From an uncultured Kordia sp. (lineage in GTDB: Bacteria; Bacteroidota; Bacteroidia; Flavobacteriales; Flavobacteriaceae), in the NCBI RefSeq assembly GCF_947489565.1, contig NZ_CANLEA010000034.1:1-44726 (forward strand): a DNA stretch of 44,726 bases, in the 5' to 3' direction. The notes beneath the pieces were generated by a model that searched no databases, was not told the DNA's origin, and saw only the letters and a list, made by a program, of their open reading frames with translations. This document shows, piece after piece, positions 8,926 through 17,402 of this stretch; position 1 is the first letter of the stretch; the number at the start of each line of letters is the position of its first letter. Both the position numbers and the translations under genes were made by a program.

Positions 8926-10320
8926 ATGCAATCATTATTCAAACTCATCTTTAGGCTCGCATTTTTCTTGGCAGCTATCGTTGCCTCCGCGCAAGATATC
9001 TCAGGAACTTGGAAAGGAGAATTAAGTATACAAGGAATAGAACTTCCTATTGTATTCAATATTTCTCAAAGCGACAATGGATTTACAACAACGTTAGACA
9101 GTCCAAAGCAAAACGCATTCGACATGCCTACAGACAAAACGACGTTTGTAAATAATAAACTAACCATTACATATGGAGACATTGCAATGGAATATACAGC
9201 AATGTATGAAAATGGTGCTTTCACAGGAACATTCACTCAAGCAGGACAATCATTTCCTTTAGATATGAAAAGAGGAGAAAAAGAAGCCAAAAAAGAAAGA
9301 CCACAAGAACCTAAAAAACCTTATCCGTACGCTTCCGAAGAAGTAAATTTTATAAACAAGAAAGCGGATAATATTAAGTTTTCAGGAACCTTAACGATTC
9401 CTGCAAATGTGAAAAATCCACCTGTAGCCATTCTAATTACAGGTTCAGGACCACAAAATCGTGATGAAGAACTATTGGGACACAGACCATTCTTAGTCTT
9501 AGCAGATCACTTAACAAGACAAGGAATTGCCGTATTACGTTATGACGATAGAGGAACAGCAAAATCGGAAGGTAATTTCTCAGCAGCTACTTCGTTTGAC
9601 TTTGCTAACGATGTAGAAGCAGCCATGGAATACTTGCAAACACGTAGTGATGTTGTAGATCCCAACAAAATTGGATTAGTAGGGCACAGTGAAGGTGGAT
9701 TGATAGCGCCAATAGTCGCTGCTAGAAACAACAAAGTAGCATTTTGTGTACTATTAGCAGGACCTGGCGTAGACGGAAAAGAAGTACTACTTACACAAGG
9801 AAAACGTGCCGCAGAATTAGAAGGATATCCAGCAAGTGATATTGCGATTTCTCAAGAAGTATCTGCAAAAGTTTTTGACATCTGTGCTGACTTTAAAGGA
9901 GAAGCTTCAAAAAAACAAATGAAGGAATTAATTGAAAGTATAAAAACAAAAATGACTTCTCCAAAAGCAAAAGAAGAATTAACAGATGCTAATATCAACC
10001 GACAAATTGAAATGTTTACTTCTCCATGGATGCAAGCGTTCTTAGGATACGATCCGCAAACATCTTTGAAAAAAGTAAACTGCCCAGTATTGGCCATTAA
10101 TGGAGAAAAAGATTTTCAAGTATTGCCAAAACTAAACTTAGACGGAATTAAAAAAGGATTACAACATAATAAAGACGTAACTATCAAGGAATTTAAGGAC
10201 CTAAACCACCTATTTCAAACCTCAGAAACAGGAGCATTAAGTGAATATTCTGAAATAGAAGAAACATTTGCTCCTGTTGCGTTAAACTTTGTTTCAGAGT
10301 GGATCAACGCAAGATTCTAA
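8926..10320 (+). CDS. Secreted alpha/beta hydrolase (serine aminopeptidase S33-like)
   Basis: The 464-residue protein has a signal peptide (about residues 1-23, ending ASAQ). A beta-rich N-terminal part of about 100 residues (SGTWKGELSIQGIELPIVF) looks lipocalin-like. An alpha/beta-hydrolase domain follows. It shows the oxyanion-strand ILITGSGPQNRD, the strand LRYDDRGTAKSEG and the nucleophile elbow GHSEGG with Ser255. The late Asp is expected near NGEKDFQV and the catalytic His in DLNHLFQ. It should hydrolyse an ester or short peptide in the periplasm; the substrate cannot be read from sequence. The next gene has its own promoter and a terminator lies between, so it is monocistronic. The hydrolase fold is clear, and the N-terminal extension is the usual one for this bacteroidal subfamily. 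Confidence 0.88.
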   Translation: MQSLFKLIFRLAFFLAAIVASAQDISGTWKGELSIQGIELPIVFNISQSDNGFTTTLDSPKQNAFDMPTDKTTFVNNKLTITYGDIAMEYTAMYENGAFTGTFTQAGQSFPLDMKRGEKEAKKERPQEPKKPYPYASEEVNFINKKADNIKFSGTLTIPANVKNPPVAILITGSGPQNRDEELLGHRPFLVLADHLTRQGIAVLRYDDRGTAKSEGNFSAATSFDFANDVEAAMEYLQTRSDVVDPNKIGLVGHSEGGLIAPIVAARNNKVAFCVLLAGPGVDGKEVLLTQGKRAAELEGYPASDIAISQEVSAKVFDICADFKGEASKKQMKELIESIKTKMTSPKAKEELTDANINRQIEMFTSPWMQAFLGYDPQTSLKKVNCPVLAINGEKDFQVLPKLNLDGIKKGLQHNKDVTIKEFKDLNHLFQTSETGALSEYSEIEETFAPVALNFVSEWINARF

Positions 10321-10336
10321 ATCATCAATCAATAGT

Positions 10337-10370
10337 AATGCACTTTTTCAGCCTCGAGAAAGTGCATTTT
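10337..10370 (+). terminator. Rho-independent terminator after the hydrolase gene
   Basis: AATGCACTTT pairs with AAAGTGCATT, extended by TTC/GAG with one G-U pair, giving a 13-bp stem with a short loop and a run of four T. Confidence 0.85.
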
Positions 10371-10373
10371 CAA

Positions 10374-10381
10374 TACATTTG
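10374..10381 (+). promoter_or_regulatory. -7 promoter element TACATTTG for the two-component pair
   Basis: An exact TAnnTTTG match 17 bases before the kinase ATG and directly after the terminator. It implies a very short leader. No good -33 TTG is seen. Confidence 0.6.
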
Positions 10382-10398
10382 ACACCTATTTTTAAGAT

Positions 10399-11463
10399 AT
10401 GGCAACTCCCAAGAAAGCAAATACATACATTTTCTGGCTCTTACAAATTTTTGGTTGGGGATCATTAATTAGTATCAATATTTGGGCACAAACAAACTTC
10501 GGAAATAGCAATCGTGAAGTTCAAACGAGCTACTTTCTTTTTGAAGGATTGACATTTGTTATTCTAGGTGTTGGACTTACATCTTGGTTGAGATTATACC
10601 TAAAACGAATCAATTTTATTGAAAACCAAACACGAAAAAATTACCTGAAAGTAATTCTCTTGTATTTGTTAATATCATTTGTATTTGTATTTGTACTCAT
10701 TTTTATGAGTGAAATGCTCTATACTTCAATTCATGGAAAAGCACTTGAAATTACGGATAGAATCATCTTTCCTACCTCTATAAATGTCAGTATTTATATA
10801 TTCTTTTGGATATTGCTGTACGTGGCCATTAAATCAATTATGCGTATGCAACGTAATAAAATGGATCATTTACGTTTAGAAGCTTCTCTGAAAGAATCGC
10901 AATTAAATACACTCAAAGGACAACTCAATCCGCACTTTATGTTTAACAGTTTAAATAATATTCGCGGACTTATGTTGGAAGATGTCAATAAATCGAGAGA
11001 AATGTTGACAAGACTTTCAGAAATGTTACGATATTCTTTAAACATGAATAAAGTAGATGCCATACAAATTGAACAAGAAATAGAAACGGTAGTCAACTAT
11101 GTAGCGCTTTCTAAAATTCAATTAGAAGATCGTTTACAATACGAACAAGAAGTGGACGAATCCTTGCTACAAGTAAAAATTCCGCCAATGATTTTGCAAA
11201 TGTTGGTAGAAAATGGCATCAAACACGGCGTATCTACTCAGAAAAATGGAGGAAAAATAAAATTGATTGTCACAGATAATAATGAAGAAATCGTTTTACA
11301 AGTCAACAATACAGGAACGCTAAAATCGGAGACAGATTCTACAAAAATTGGCGTCGATAATATCAAGCAACGCTTAGAATTACTTTATGGAGAAAAAGCT
11401 ACATTTACATTAAATGAAGTAGAAAATGAAGTGCATGCTATCATCAAAATACCTGTAAATTAG
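10399..11463 (+). CDS. LytS/YehU-type membrane sensor histidine kinase
   Basis: The 354-residue protein has four predicted membrane segments (about residues 10-30, 45-62, 84-104 and 128-148) and no large periplasmic sensor domain. The His_kinase domain follows: LNPHFMFNSLNNIR holds the phosphoacceptor His179, and LVENGIKHG (269-277) is the ATP-binding N box. A HATPase fold ends the protein. This is the class that works with LytTR response regulators, and one is encoded two bases downstream, so the two form an operon and almost surely a signalling pair. The stimulus is unknown. In Bacteroidota such pairs are common and often orphaned from obvious targets, as here. Confidence 0.92.
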   Translation: MATPKKANTYIFWLLQIFGWGSLISINIWAQTNFGNSNREVQTSYFLFEGLTFVILGVGLTSWLRLYLKRINFIENQTRKNYLKVILLYLLISFVFVFVLIFMSEMLYTSIHGKALEITDRIIFPTSINVSIYIFFWILLYVAIKSIMRMQRNKMDHLRLEASLKESQLNTLKGQLNPHFMFNSLNNIRGLMLEDVNKSREMLTRLSEMLRYSLNMNKVDAIQIEQEIETVVNYVALSKIQLEDRLQYEQEVDESLLQVKIPPMILQMLVENGIKHGVSTQKNGGKIKLIVTDNNEEIVLQVNNTGTLKSETDSTKIGVDNIKQRLELLYGEKATFTLNEVENEVHAIIKIPVN

Positions 11464-11465
11464 AT

Positions 11466-12188
11466 ATGGAAAGCATAACCGCAATCATAGTAGAAGACTC
11501 TCGCTTGGCGCGAAATGAACTCAAAGAACTCTTAAAAAAGCATCCGCAAATTGAATTGATCGCAGAAGCTGAAAATGTAGACAAAGCCTACGAACTCATC
11601 AATGAAAAACAGCCGCGAGTTTTATTTTTAGACATCAATATGCCTGAAAAAAATGGTTTTGAGTTACTAGAAATGTTAGACAATGTGCCTATCACAATTT
11701 TTACAACAGCATATGACGAATATGCGATTAAATCTTTTGAATACAACGCTTTTGATTACTTGCTAAAACCCATCAATCAAGGTCGATTTTCCAAAACCAT
11801 AGAAAAAGTCATTGCGACTATTGAAAAAGAAGCTACAGAAGAAAAACCATATGAGTTGCATCGTCAAATATTTATCAAAGATGGCGAAAACTGTTGGCTC
11901 ATTCGAGTTTCAGAGATTGCCGTATTCGAAATAGTTGGAAACTATACAAGAGTCTATTTTGAAGATCACAAACCATTAATTTACAAGTCGCTCAACCAAA
12001 TAGAAGCCAAACTGCCAGAAGAAACTTTTTTCAGAGCCAACCGACAGCAAATCGTCAATTTAAACCATGTAGGCAAAGTCATTCCTTGGTTCAATGGAAA
12101 ACTCAAAGTCACCATAAAAGACTCCAATCAAGAAATCGAAATCTCACGCAGACAATCATACAAGTTTAAAGAACTTTTAGGGTTCTAA
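11466..12188 (+). CDS. LytTR-family response regulator
   Basis: This 240-residue protein has an N-terminal receiver domain with the acidic pocket at Glu10-Asp11, the phospho-acceptor Asp56 in LFLDINMP, the Thr/Ser switch in FTTAYDEYA and Lys101 in YLLKP. A LytTR DNA-binding domain covers about residues 135-238 (IRVSEIAVFEIVGNYTRVYF, then RANRQQIVNLNHV). It is the partner of the histidine kinase two bases upstream. LytTR proteins bind direct repeats upstream of targets; none can be assigned in this window. A strong bidirectional terminator follows. Confidence 0.93.
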   Translation: MESITAIIVEDSRLARNELKELLKKHPQIELIAEAENVDKAYELINEKQPRVLFLDINMPEKNGFELLEMLDNVPITIFTTAYDEYAIKSFEYNAFDYLLKPINQGRFSKTIEKVIATIEKEATEEKPYELHRQIFIKDGENCWLIRVSEIAVFEIVGNYTRVYFEDHKPLIYKSLNQIEAKLPEETFFRANRQQIVNLNHVGKVIPWFNGKLKVTIKDSNQEIEISRRQSYKFKELLGF

Positions 12189-12197
12189 AAAAAACAA

Positions 12198-12223
12198 AAA
12201 AGTCTGACGTTAGTCAGACTTTT
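12198..12223. terminator. Bidirectional terminator between convergent genes
   Basis: AAAAGTCTGAC (12198-12208), loop GTTA, GTCAGACTTTT (12213-12223) is a perfect 11-bp stem with A-tract on one side and T-tract on the other. It serves both the response-regulator gene and the minus-strand SnoaL-like gene. Confidence 0.9.
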
Positions 12224-12250
12224 ATATATAACAATTAACAATACTAAGTT

Positions 12251-13132
12251 TTAGAAATTAAACTTTCCATTCGTATTCTTTCTATCTGCTTCTGGAAGTA
12301 TCGTTTCCATCACGTCCCAATGTTCCGCAATTTTGCCATTTGCAACGCGGAACAAATCGTAAAAAGAAGTAGGTTGTCCACCAAAAGTTCCTTCGCTTAC
12401 TGCCAAAACAAAATTTCCTTCTCCCAAAACAATGTGATTTTTGGTGTACACCATCGTAATTCCTTGTTTTGCCATTGCTTCCAAAGCTGCACCTAAACCA
12501 GAAACGCCATCTGCAATCGCAGGATTGTGCTGAATATAATTATCGCCATCAAAATAATTTCCAAGTTTATCAAACTGACCATTCACCAAAATAGTAGCAA
12601 CAAAATCCTTGATCAATGCTTTATTTGCGGCAGTATTTTCGGCATCTGTACTCGAAGTTGGTCCGTCGGTTTGTGTATGTCCACTTGGGTTTGGTACTGC
12701 TTTTTCTAGTAAATTATCCCAATGTTCAACGATCAATCCGTCTTCGAAACGGAAAATATCAAAACCTACTTTTGGACCAAAAAAGTCATATTCAGTATGT
12801 GTAAATACATAATTTCCATCTTCATAAGCTCTTACCACTTTTGCTTTAAATCCGCCTTCTGGTTTGTGCTGTAATACTTCTCCAAATCCTTCCAATCCGT
12901 CAGCAACGGCCAAATTGTGTTGAATGTATTTGTTCGGGTTAATATAAGCGACTGCTGTTTGATCGCCTGTTTCTAAACTTTCCAATACAGCGACTGCTTT
13001 TTCCTTGTTTGATACTGTTTTTTCCATTGTTGTTTGTGTTTCTGTGTTTGTAGTGGTTTCTTTTTTCTTCTGTGTTGTATTACATGACACTATTGCAAAT
13101 GCGCATATAATAAGTGTGCTTTTTACCTTCAT
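12251..13132 (-). CDS. Lipoprotein with two SnoaL-like (NTF2-fold) domains
   Basis: The 293-residue protein starts with a lipoprotein signal (hydrophobic run, then IVSCNTTQ with Cys17), so it should be attached to a membrane. Two homologous halves follow, about residues 40-150 and 165-285. Each has the YIQHN(L/P)A(V/I)ADG motif and a late strand such as DIFRFEDGLIVEHWD or DLFRVANGKIAEHWD. That pattern is the SnoaL-like polyketide-cyclase/NTF2 fold. The two halves look like an internal gene duplication. Substrate and reaction are unknown; related proteins range from cyclases to scavenging or binding proteins. Its own promoter lies 24 bases upstream, and the AraC-type regulator gene just upstream on the same strand is a plausible controller. 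Confidence 0.85.
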   Translation of the reverse strand: MKVKSTLIICAFAIVSCNTTQKKKETTTNTETQTTMEKTVSNKEKAVAVLESLETGDQTAVAYINPNKYIQHNLAVADGLEGFGEVLQHKPEGGFKAKVVRAYEDGNYVFTHTEYDFFGPKVGFDIFRFEDGLIVEHWDNLLEKAVPNPSGHTQTDGPTSSTDAENTAANKALIKDFVATILVNGQFDKLGNYFDGDNYIQHNPAIADGVSGLGAALEAMAKQGITMVYTKNHIVLGEGNFVLAVSEGTFGGQPTSFYDLFRVANGKIAEHWDVMETILPEADRKNTNGKFNF

Positions 13133-13156
13133 TGTATTTGATTATTTGTAATGAGA

Positions 13157-13164
13157 CAAAAGTA
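13157..13164 (-). promoter_or_regulatory. -7 element TACTTTTG for the double-SnoaL lipoprotein gene
   Basis: Read on the minus strand this is an exact TAnnTTTG match, 24 bases before the ATG. It separates this gene from the AraC gene upstream. Confidence 0.6.
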
Positions 13165-13227
13165 TACTTGAATAGAAAAAAAGCGTAGGTATAAGTTGAA
13201 ATAAAAAAGGTTAAAGTCGAACCTAAA

Positions 13228-14100
13228 CTATTTAGAGTGTAGTTTTTTGAACTGATTTGGGGTTAATTCAGTATATTTTTTAAAATACTTAACGAAGTTA
13301 GTCGATTCCGTAAATCCTAATTGATACGCAAGTTCAGTACTTTTAATACGAGAATTAATCAAATTTCTTTTAGCTTCCAGAATGATAAAATCATCAATGC
13401 ATTGTTTGGCAGTTTTCTGAATGACTTCTTTACAAATATGATTCAAATGTTTGTAAGTTATGCCTAAAGATTTTGCATAAAAATCAGCATTTCTACTTGT
13501 GGTATACTGATGTTTAATTAAGTTTTCAAACTGTATAAATAAATACAAATAATTAGATTCGGTTGTAAATTCTACTTGCTGATGGCGTAACTGTTCTATT
13601 TTAGAAACAATAATGGTGAAGAGGCCGCTGACAATAGCTTCTTTGTGAGTTTGTTCGACATTGTAAAACTCTTGAAACAACAAGTCAAAATAAGAAACCA
13701 CATTTCTATCTTCAGGAATCTGAATCACTGGCGAAAATAATTGCGAAGCAAACAATCGAAAAATAATAGATTCTGGCAGTATTTTAAACTGTTTCTCAAA
13801 ATAGGTCTGCGTAAATAAAATAGCATAACCTGTCACATTTTCGGCAAACTGAAAAGCATTTACTTGTCCTTTCCGAATACAAACCAACGCGTTTTTGCGA
13901 ATTTCATGCGAAACAAAATCAATCAAATGTTTTGTATTGCCGTTTGTATATAAAAAGAAAGCGTAAAAATCTGTTTGATGCGGTTGTTCAGGATCGTGAT
14001 CATGCGAACGTATCAAAATATCTTCCAAGCGAAGAATTTCTATACCATCTAGTTTGTCGTAACCAGATTGAAATCGGATCGCTGGAATATCTTGAGACAT
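13228..14100 (-). CDS. AraC-family transcriptional regulator
   Basis: The 290-residue protein has a cupin-like N-terminal sensing part (about residues 10-170, including FYAFFLYTNGNTKHLIDF). A C-terminal pair of helix-turn-helix motifs covers about residues 195-288. The second HTH carries the AraC signature (AYQLGFTESTNFVKYFKKYT, then TPNQFKKLHSK). It starts 13 bases after rluF and is likely transcribed with it. The adjacent downstream gene with its own promoter (SnoaL-like lipoprotein) is the natural candidate target. The effector is unknown. Confidence 0.9.
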   Translation of the reverse strand: MSQDIPAIRFQSGYDKLDGIEILRLEDILIRSHDHDPEQPHQTDFYAFFLYTNGNTKHLIDFVSHEIRKNALVCIRKGQVNAFQFAENVTGYAILFTQTYFEKQFKILPESIIFRLFASQLFSPVIQIPEDRNVVSYFDLLFQEFYNVEQTHKEAIVSGLFTIIVSKIEQLRHQQVEFTTESNYLYLFIQFENLIKHQYTTSRNADFYAKSLGITYKHLNHICKEVIQKTAKQCIDDFIILEAKRNLINSRIKSTELAYQLGFTESTNFVKYFKKYTELTPNQFKKLHSK

Positions 14101-14113
14101 TTGCTATAAAATT

Positions 14114-14848
14114 TTATTCGCGATGTGTTTTGGAGGAAGCATTGGTTAAGTCGTTAATTCCTTTCAATTCTTCTTCGGTCAAATGGCGCCACTTTCCAAC
14201 AGGAACATCCAAAGAAATATTCATAATACGTGTACGTTTCAGTTTGACAACTCTATAATCCAAATATTCGCACATTCTTCTAATTTGACGATTCAAACCT
14301 TGTGTCAAAATAATTTTGAAAGTATATTTTGTGAGTTGTTCCACTTTGCATTTTCGGGTCAGTGTTCCTAAAATCGGAATTCCATCGCCCATTTTCTGGA
14401 TAAAATCACTCGTAATCGGACGATTCACAGTCACTTCATATTCTTTTTCATGATTGTTACGTGCACGAAGAATCTTATTCACGATATCGCCATCACTCGT
14501 CAAAAAAATCAAGCCTTCACTCGGTTTATCCAAACGTCCAATTGGGAAAATTCGCGTCGGATAATTAATATAATCAATAATATTATCCTTTTCCACACGC
14601 GTATCTGTAGTACATACAATACCAATAGGCTTATTAAATGCCAAATACACTTGTTTCTCCTCCGAATTTGTAATCAACTCACCATCTACGCGAACTTCAT
14701 CACCAGGTGCAATTTTAGTGCCCATTTCTGGAACTTTCCCGTTAATAGTTACGCGTCGTTGTTCAATTAATTTATCAGCAGCTCTGCGCGAACAGTAACC
14801 GGCTTCACTTAAAAACTTATTGATTCTTGTCAGTTGAATATCGCTCAT
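14114..14848 (-). CDS. rluF: 23S rRNA pseudouridine synthase RluF
   Basis: This 244-residue protein has an S4 RNA-binding domain (residues about 7-55, RINKFLSEAGYCSRRAADKL) and then a RsuA-type pseudouridine synthase domain. The catalytic loop GRLDKPSEGLIFLTSDGD holds Asp107. The HEKEYEV Tyr and the QGLNRQIRRMCEYL motif are intact, as are the family-specific KCKVEQL and RTRIMN stretches. These match E. coli RluF along almost the whole length; RluF modifies U2604 in 23S rRNA near the peptidyl-transferase centre, and also tRNA-Tyr in E. coli. An exact -7 promoter element lies 21 bases upstream of the start. The AraC gene follows after 13 bases. Confidence 0.93.
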   Translation of the reverse strand: MSDIQLTRINKFLSEAGYCSRRAADKLIEQRRVTINGKVPEMGTKIAPGDEVRVDGELITNSEEKQVYLAFNKPIGIVCTTDTRVEKDNIIDYINYPTRIFPIGRLDKPSEGLIFLTSDGDIVNKILRARNNHEKEYEVTVNRPITSDFIQKMGDGIPILGTLTRKCKVEQLTKYTFKIILTQGLNRQIRRMCEYLDYRVVKLKRTRIMNISLDVPVGKWRHLTEEELKGINDLTNASSKTHRE

Positions 14849-14868
14849 TTAAAATCCTTTACAAAGTG

Positions 14869-14876
14869 CAAAGCTA
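14869..14876 (-). promoter_or_regulatory. -7 element TAGCTTTG for rluF-araC
   Basis: Exact TAnnTTTG match on the minus strand, 20 bases before the rluF ATG. No convincing -33 element. Confidence 0.6.
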
Positions 14877-14926
14877 AGCAAAATAAAGTTTGGATGACCA
14901 CAGATGTTGTTGTAGAAAAAAATTAT

Positions 14927-15784
14927 TTAATCAAGTTGAAAGCTATACAAATTTCGACCACTTCCATGCGATTCTTCATCCGAGATATAAACGGTTTTAT
15001 CATCCTTAAAACAAATACTTTCCTTTTGAGAAGTATGTCCTAAATCGTACTTTTTTACAGTTCCGCTAAAGAAATTATCACCTTTAAAATCGGTAAATTG
15101 CCAAACTGCATTATGTGATAGTAATACGACTTTCTTTCCATTTGGACTCATCGCTGCCGAAGTTACCCAACAATCTAAGTCACTACACGTATTAAAAGTA
15201 CTGATAAACTCCGCTTTGTGTTTTCCGGTGGTAGCTGGAATTTTATACAAATTGGTACGTCCATAATCTGACTTGGTACGACTCTTCGTAAACAAATACA
15301 AATATCCATTATGGTGAAAAAAAGATTCTACATCAAAATGTCTTTTCTTCTTTTTGGGAGGAAACTTTTTCTGATCTGGAAACGAAAACTTAATCTTTTC
15401 TGGATCAATACTTTTCTTAGAAGCTAAATCAGTCGCAGCTAACTTGTAAATCGTCTGATTCTTTCGAGAATTTGCATTATTGCCAAAATCGCCAACATAT
15501 AAATTGCCTTCTGCATCTTTTGTCAAATCTTCCCAATCTCTATTTTTTCCTTGAATATACAAGGTTTTGTAAATTTTTCCTTTGGCAGTTACTTCAAACA
15601 CTTTTGGATCATTTCCACTATCATTAATCATCCAAAAACTATCTGAATTTGGAATGGCTTCCATCCCAGAAACTTCTTTGAGATCACTCGAAATCTTTCC
15701 TGCATAATTTAGCTGACCGTAATTCACAGCGCAATTCGTACATAACAAAAGAAATAGGAGATATTTTAAAGAATAAGGCTTCAT
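14927..15784 (-). CDS. Secreted beta-propeller-like protein of unknown function
   Basis: The 285-residue protein has an N-terminal signal (LLFLLLCTNCAVNYGQ); Cys17 could be a lipobox or cleavage may be at the later Gln. The rest has repeated strand patterns like SdiA-regulated or NHL/six-bladed propellers: SGMEAIPNSDSFWMINDSG, DWEDLTKDAEGNLYVGDFG, DVESFFHHNGYLYLFTKS, and the C-terminal KESICFKDDKTVYISDEES. Such proteins are usually lactonase-like or phytase-like propellers in the envelope; no catalytic set can be assigned. It is a single gene with its own promoter element 16 bases upstream. It could be called a T9SS-independent periplasmic protein of unknown role. Confidence 0.75.
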   Translation of the reverse strand: MKPYSLKYLLFLLLCTNCAVNYGQLNYAGKISSDLKEVSGMEAIPNSDSFWMINDSGNDPKVFEVTAKGKIYKTLYIQGKNRDWEDLTKDAEGNLYVGDFGNNANSRKNQTIYKLAATDLASKKSIDPEKIKFSFPDQKKFPPKKKKRHFDVESFFHHNGYLYLFTKSRTKSDYGRTNLYKIPATTGKHKAEFISTFNTCSDLDCWVTSAAMSPNGKKVVLLSHNAVWQFTDFKGDNFFSGTVKKYDLGHTSQKESICFKDDKTVYISDEESHGSGRNLYSFQLD

Positions 15785-15800
15785 ATTGCTAGGTTTTGGT

Positions 15801-15808
15801 CAAAAATA
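15801..15808 (-). promoter_or_regulatory. -7 element TATTTTTG for the propeller-like gene
   Basis: Exact TAnnTTTG on the minus strand, 16 bases before the ATG. Confidence 0.55.
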
Positions 15809-15960
15809 GAATAATAAGAAGTAAACATAAAATTTTGTGACTCAATTAAGAAGAGTTTAAGACTTCTGAAATTTTAAATGCTAAATGTTGAATTTTAAAT
15901 TAAAAAGTATTTCTTTACAAAAAATGGAGTGTAAGCGCTAAAACATAAGAGTAAGCAATT

Positions 15961-16018
15961 CAAATCAACAAATCAACAAATTAACAAATAAAAGAAGTTT
16001 AAGAGTTTATAAGTTTAA
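15961..16018 (+). repeat. Dispersed CAAATCAACAAAT-type intergenic repeat, copy 2
   Basis: Same block order as 8714-8784: CAAATCAACAAAT units, GAAGTT, then GTTTATAAGTTTA. It ends 61 bases before the flavoprotein start. The neighbouring stretch 15868-15910 (TTTTAAATGCTAAATGTTGAA) is an inverted relative of the AT-rich block at 32380-32415. The rest of the spacer 15785-16079 shows nothing else. Confidence 0.7.
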
Positions 16019-16079
16019 CGGTTTGCGTTTTTATTAAAAAAGGAGTATAAACAATTTAGCCAACAATCAACAATCATTC

Positions 16080-17294
16080 ATGCAAATCATAGACGTGTTA
16101 ATAATTGGCGGCGGTGCAGCAGGATTTTTTACAGCAATCAATATAGCTGAAAAACATCCTGAAAGATCTGTTGTCATTGTAGAAAGAGGAAAAGAATTTT
16201 TGACCAAAGTTCGTATTTCTGGTGGCGGAAGGTGTAATGTAACGCATGCATGTTTTGATCCGAAAGAACTCATACACTATTATCCAAGAGGCGAAAAAGA
16301 ACTTTTGGGACCTTTTCATCAATTCTGTTGTGGCGATACCATGGGTTGGTTTGAAGAACGTGGTGTGGAATTGAAAATTGAAGATGATGGAAGAATCTTT
16401 CCAGTAACCAATTCTTCTCAAACCATTATTGATTGTTTTCTGCGTGAAGCGAAAAAGTATCAAGTAGACTTCAGAACAAATCATGCGGTTAAAAATATTT
16501 CAAAAGGAAACGATTTGTGGCAAGTAGAAACGAGTCAAGGAATTTTACAAGCAAGAAAAGTAGTATTGACCACAGGAAGCAATCCTAAAATGTGGAAACT
16601 CTTAGAAACGCTTGGGCATACGATAATTCCTGCGGTTCCATCACTATTTACGTTTAACATCAAAGATGCACGCATCAAAGATTTACTGGGAATTGCAACT
16701 CCAGCTAGTGTAAAAGTGGTTGGGACAAAACTAGCATCCAACGGACCATTACTCATCACACATTGGGGAATGAGCGGACCGGGAATTTTAAAACTTTCCG
16801 CTTGGGGCGCACGAATTTTGGCTGACAAACAGTATAATTTTCAAATAGAAGTCAATTGGTTAGATCATGTTTCTAAAGATGATTGTTTGGAAATGATCAA
16901 AGATTTTAAAATAGAACTAGCTAAAAAAGCGGTGCATAAAAACAATCCGTTCAACTTACCAAAACGTTTGTGGCAACGTATCATTCAAGCAGCAGGAATT
17001 AAAGAACAAACGCGTTGGGCAGATCTCAACAAACAACAAACAGAACAATTGGCATGCCAGCTTACAGAGGCTATTTTTAACGTAAAAGGAAAAAGTACGT
17101 TCAAAGAAGAATTTGTCACGGCAGGCGGCATTGACCTCAAAGAAGTCAATTTCAAAACCTTCGAAAGTAAAAAACAGCAAGACTTATATTTTGCAGGTGA
17201 AATTCTGAATATAGATGCCATTACGGGCGGATTCAACTTTCAGAATGCTTGGACAGGAAGTTATATTATTTCAGAATCGATCTACGATCTTTAG
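16080..17294 (+). CDS. BaiN/HI0933-family NAD(P)/FAD-dependent oxidoreductase
   Basis: This 404-residue flavoprotein has an N-terminal FAD-binding GG motif (VLIIGGGAAGFFTAI, residues 7-20), the family signature ISGGGRCNVTHA (46-57) and the C-terminal second FAD contact TAGGIDLKEV / FAGEILNIDAITGGFNFQ. These are diagnostic for the HI0933/YhiN/BaiN group. The reaction is not settled in most members; BaiN in gut bacteria reduces bile-acid intermediates, but that function should not be transferred here. The start is the first ATG, which gives the Rossmann strand its normal position. It stands alone, followed by a 667-base spacer rich in repeats. Confidence 0.9.
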   Translation: MQIIDVLIIGGGAAGFFTAINIAEKHPERSVVIVERGKEFLTKVRISGGGRCNVTHACFDPKELIHYYPRGEKELLGPFHQFCCGDTMGWFEERGVELKIEDDGRIFPVTNSSQTIIDCFLREAKKYQVDFRTNHAVKNISKGNDLWQVETSQGILQARKVVLTTGSNPKMWKLLETLGHTIIPAVPSLFTFNIKDARIKDLLGIATPASVKVVGTKLASNGPLLITHWGMSGPGILKLSAWGARILADKQYNFQIEVNWLDHVSKDDCLEMIKDFKIELAKKAVHKNNPFNLPKRLWQRIIQAAGIKEQTRWADLNKQQTEQLACQLTEAIFNVKGKSTFKEEFVTAGGIDLKEVNFKTFESKKQQDLYFAGEILNIDAITGGFNFQNAWTGSYIISESIYDL

Positions 17295-17395
17295 ACGCTC
17301 TTTGCTTTTAGAATTTTAGTATCGGCTTCGCCTGTTAGACTTGCTGGCGCTCTTAGAATATTAGACTTATTCTCATCGTTAGCACAAGCTAAAAC
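17295..17395 (+). repeat. TTAGA-block dispersed repeat, copy 1
   Basis: A series of short blocks separated by TTAGA/TTTAGAAT, with CG-rich inserts (GACGCTCTTTGC, CGGCTTCGCC, GCTGGCGC). GACGCTCTTTGCTTTTAGAAT closely matches 44543-44563 (GACGCGCTTTGCTTTTAGAAT) in the last spacer of the window, which also begins right after a stop codon. Confidence 0.65.
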
Positions 17396-17402
17396 TACGA
17401 TT

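Noticed and set aside
8789-9025. 78-codon open frame upstream of the hydrolase
   Set aside because: It overlaps the hydrolase signal peptide in another frame, and its composition is not protein-like.
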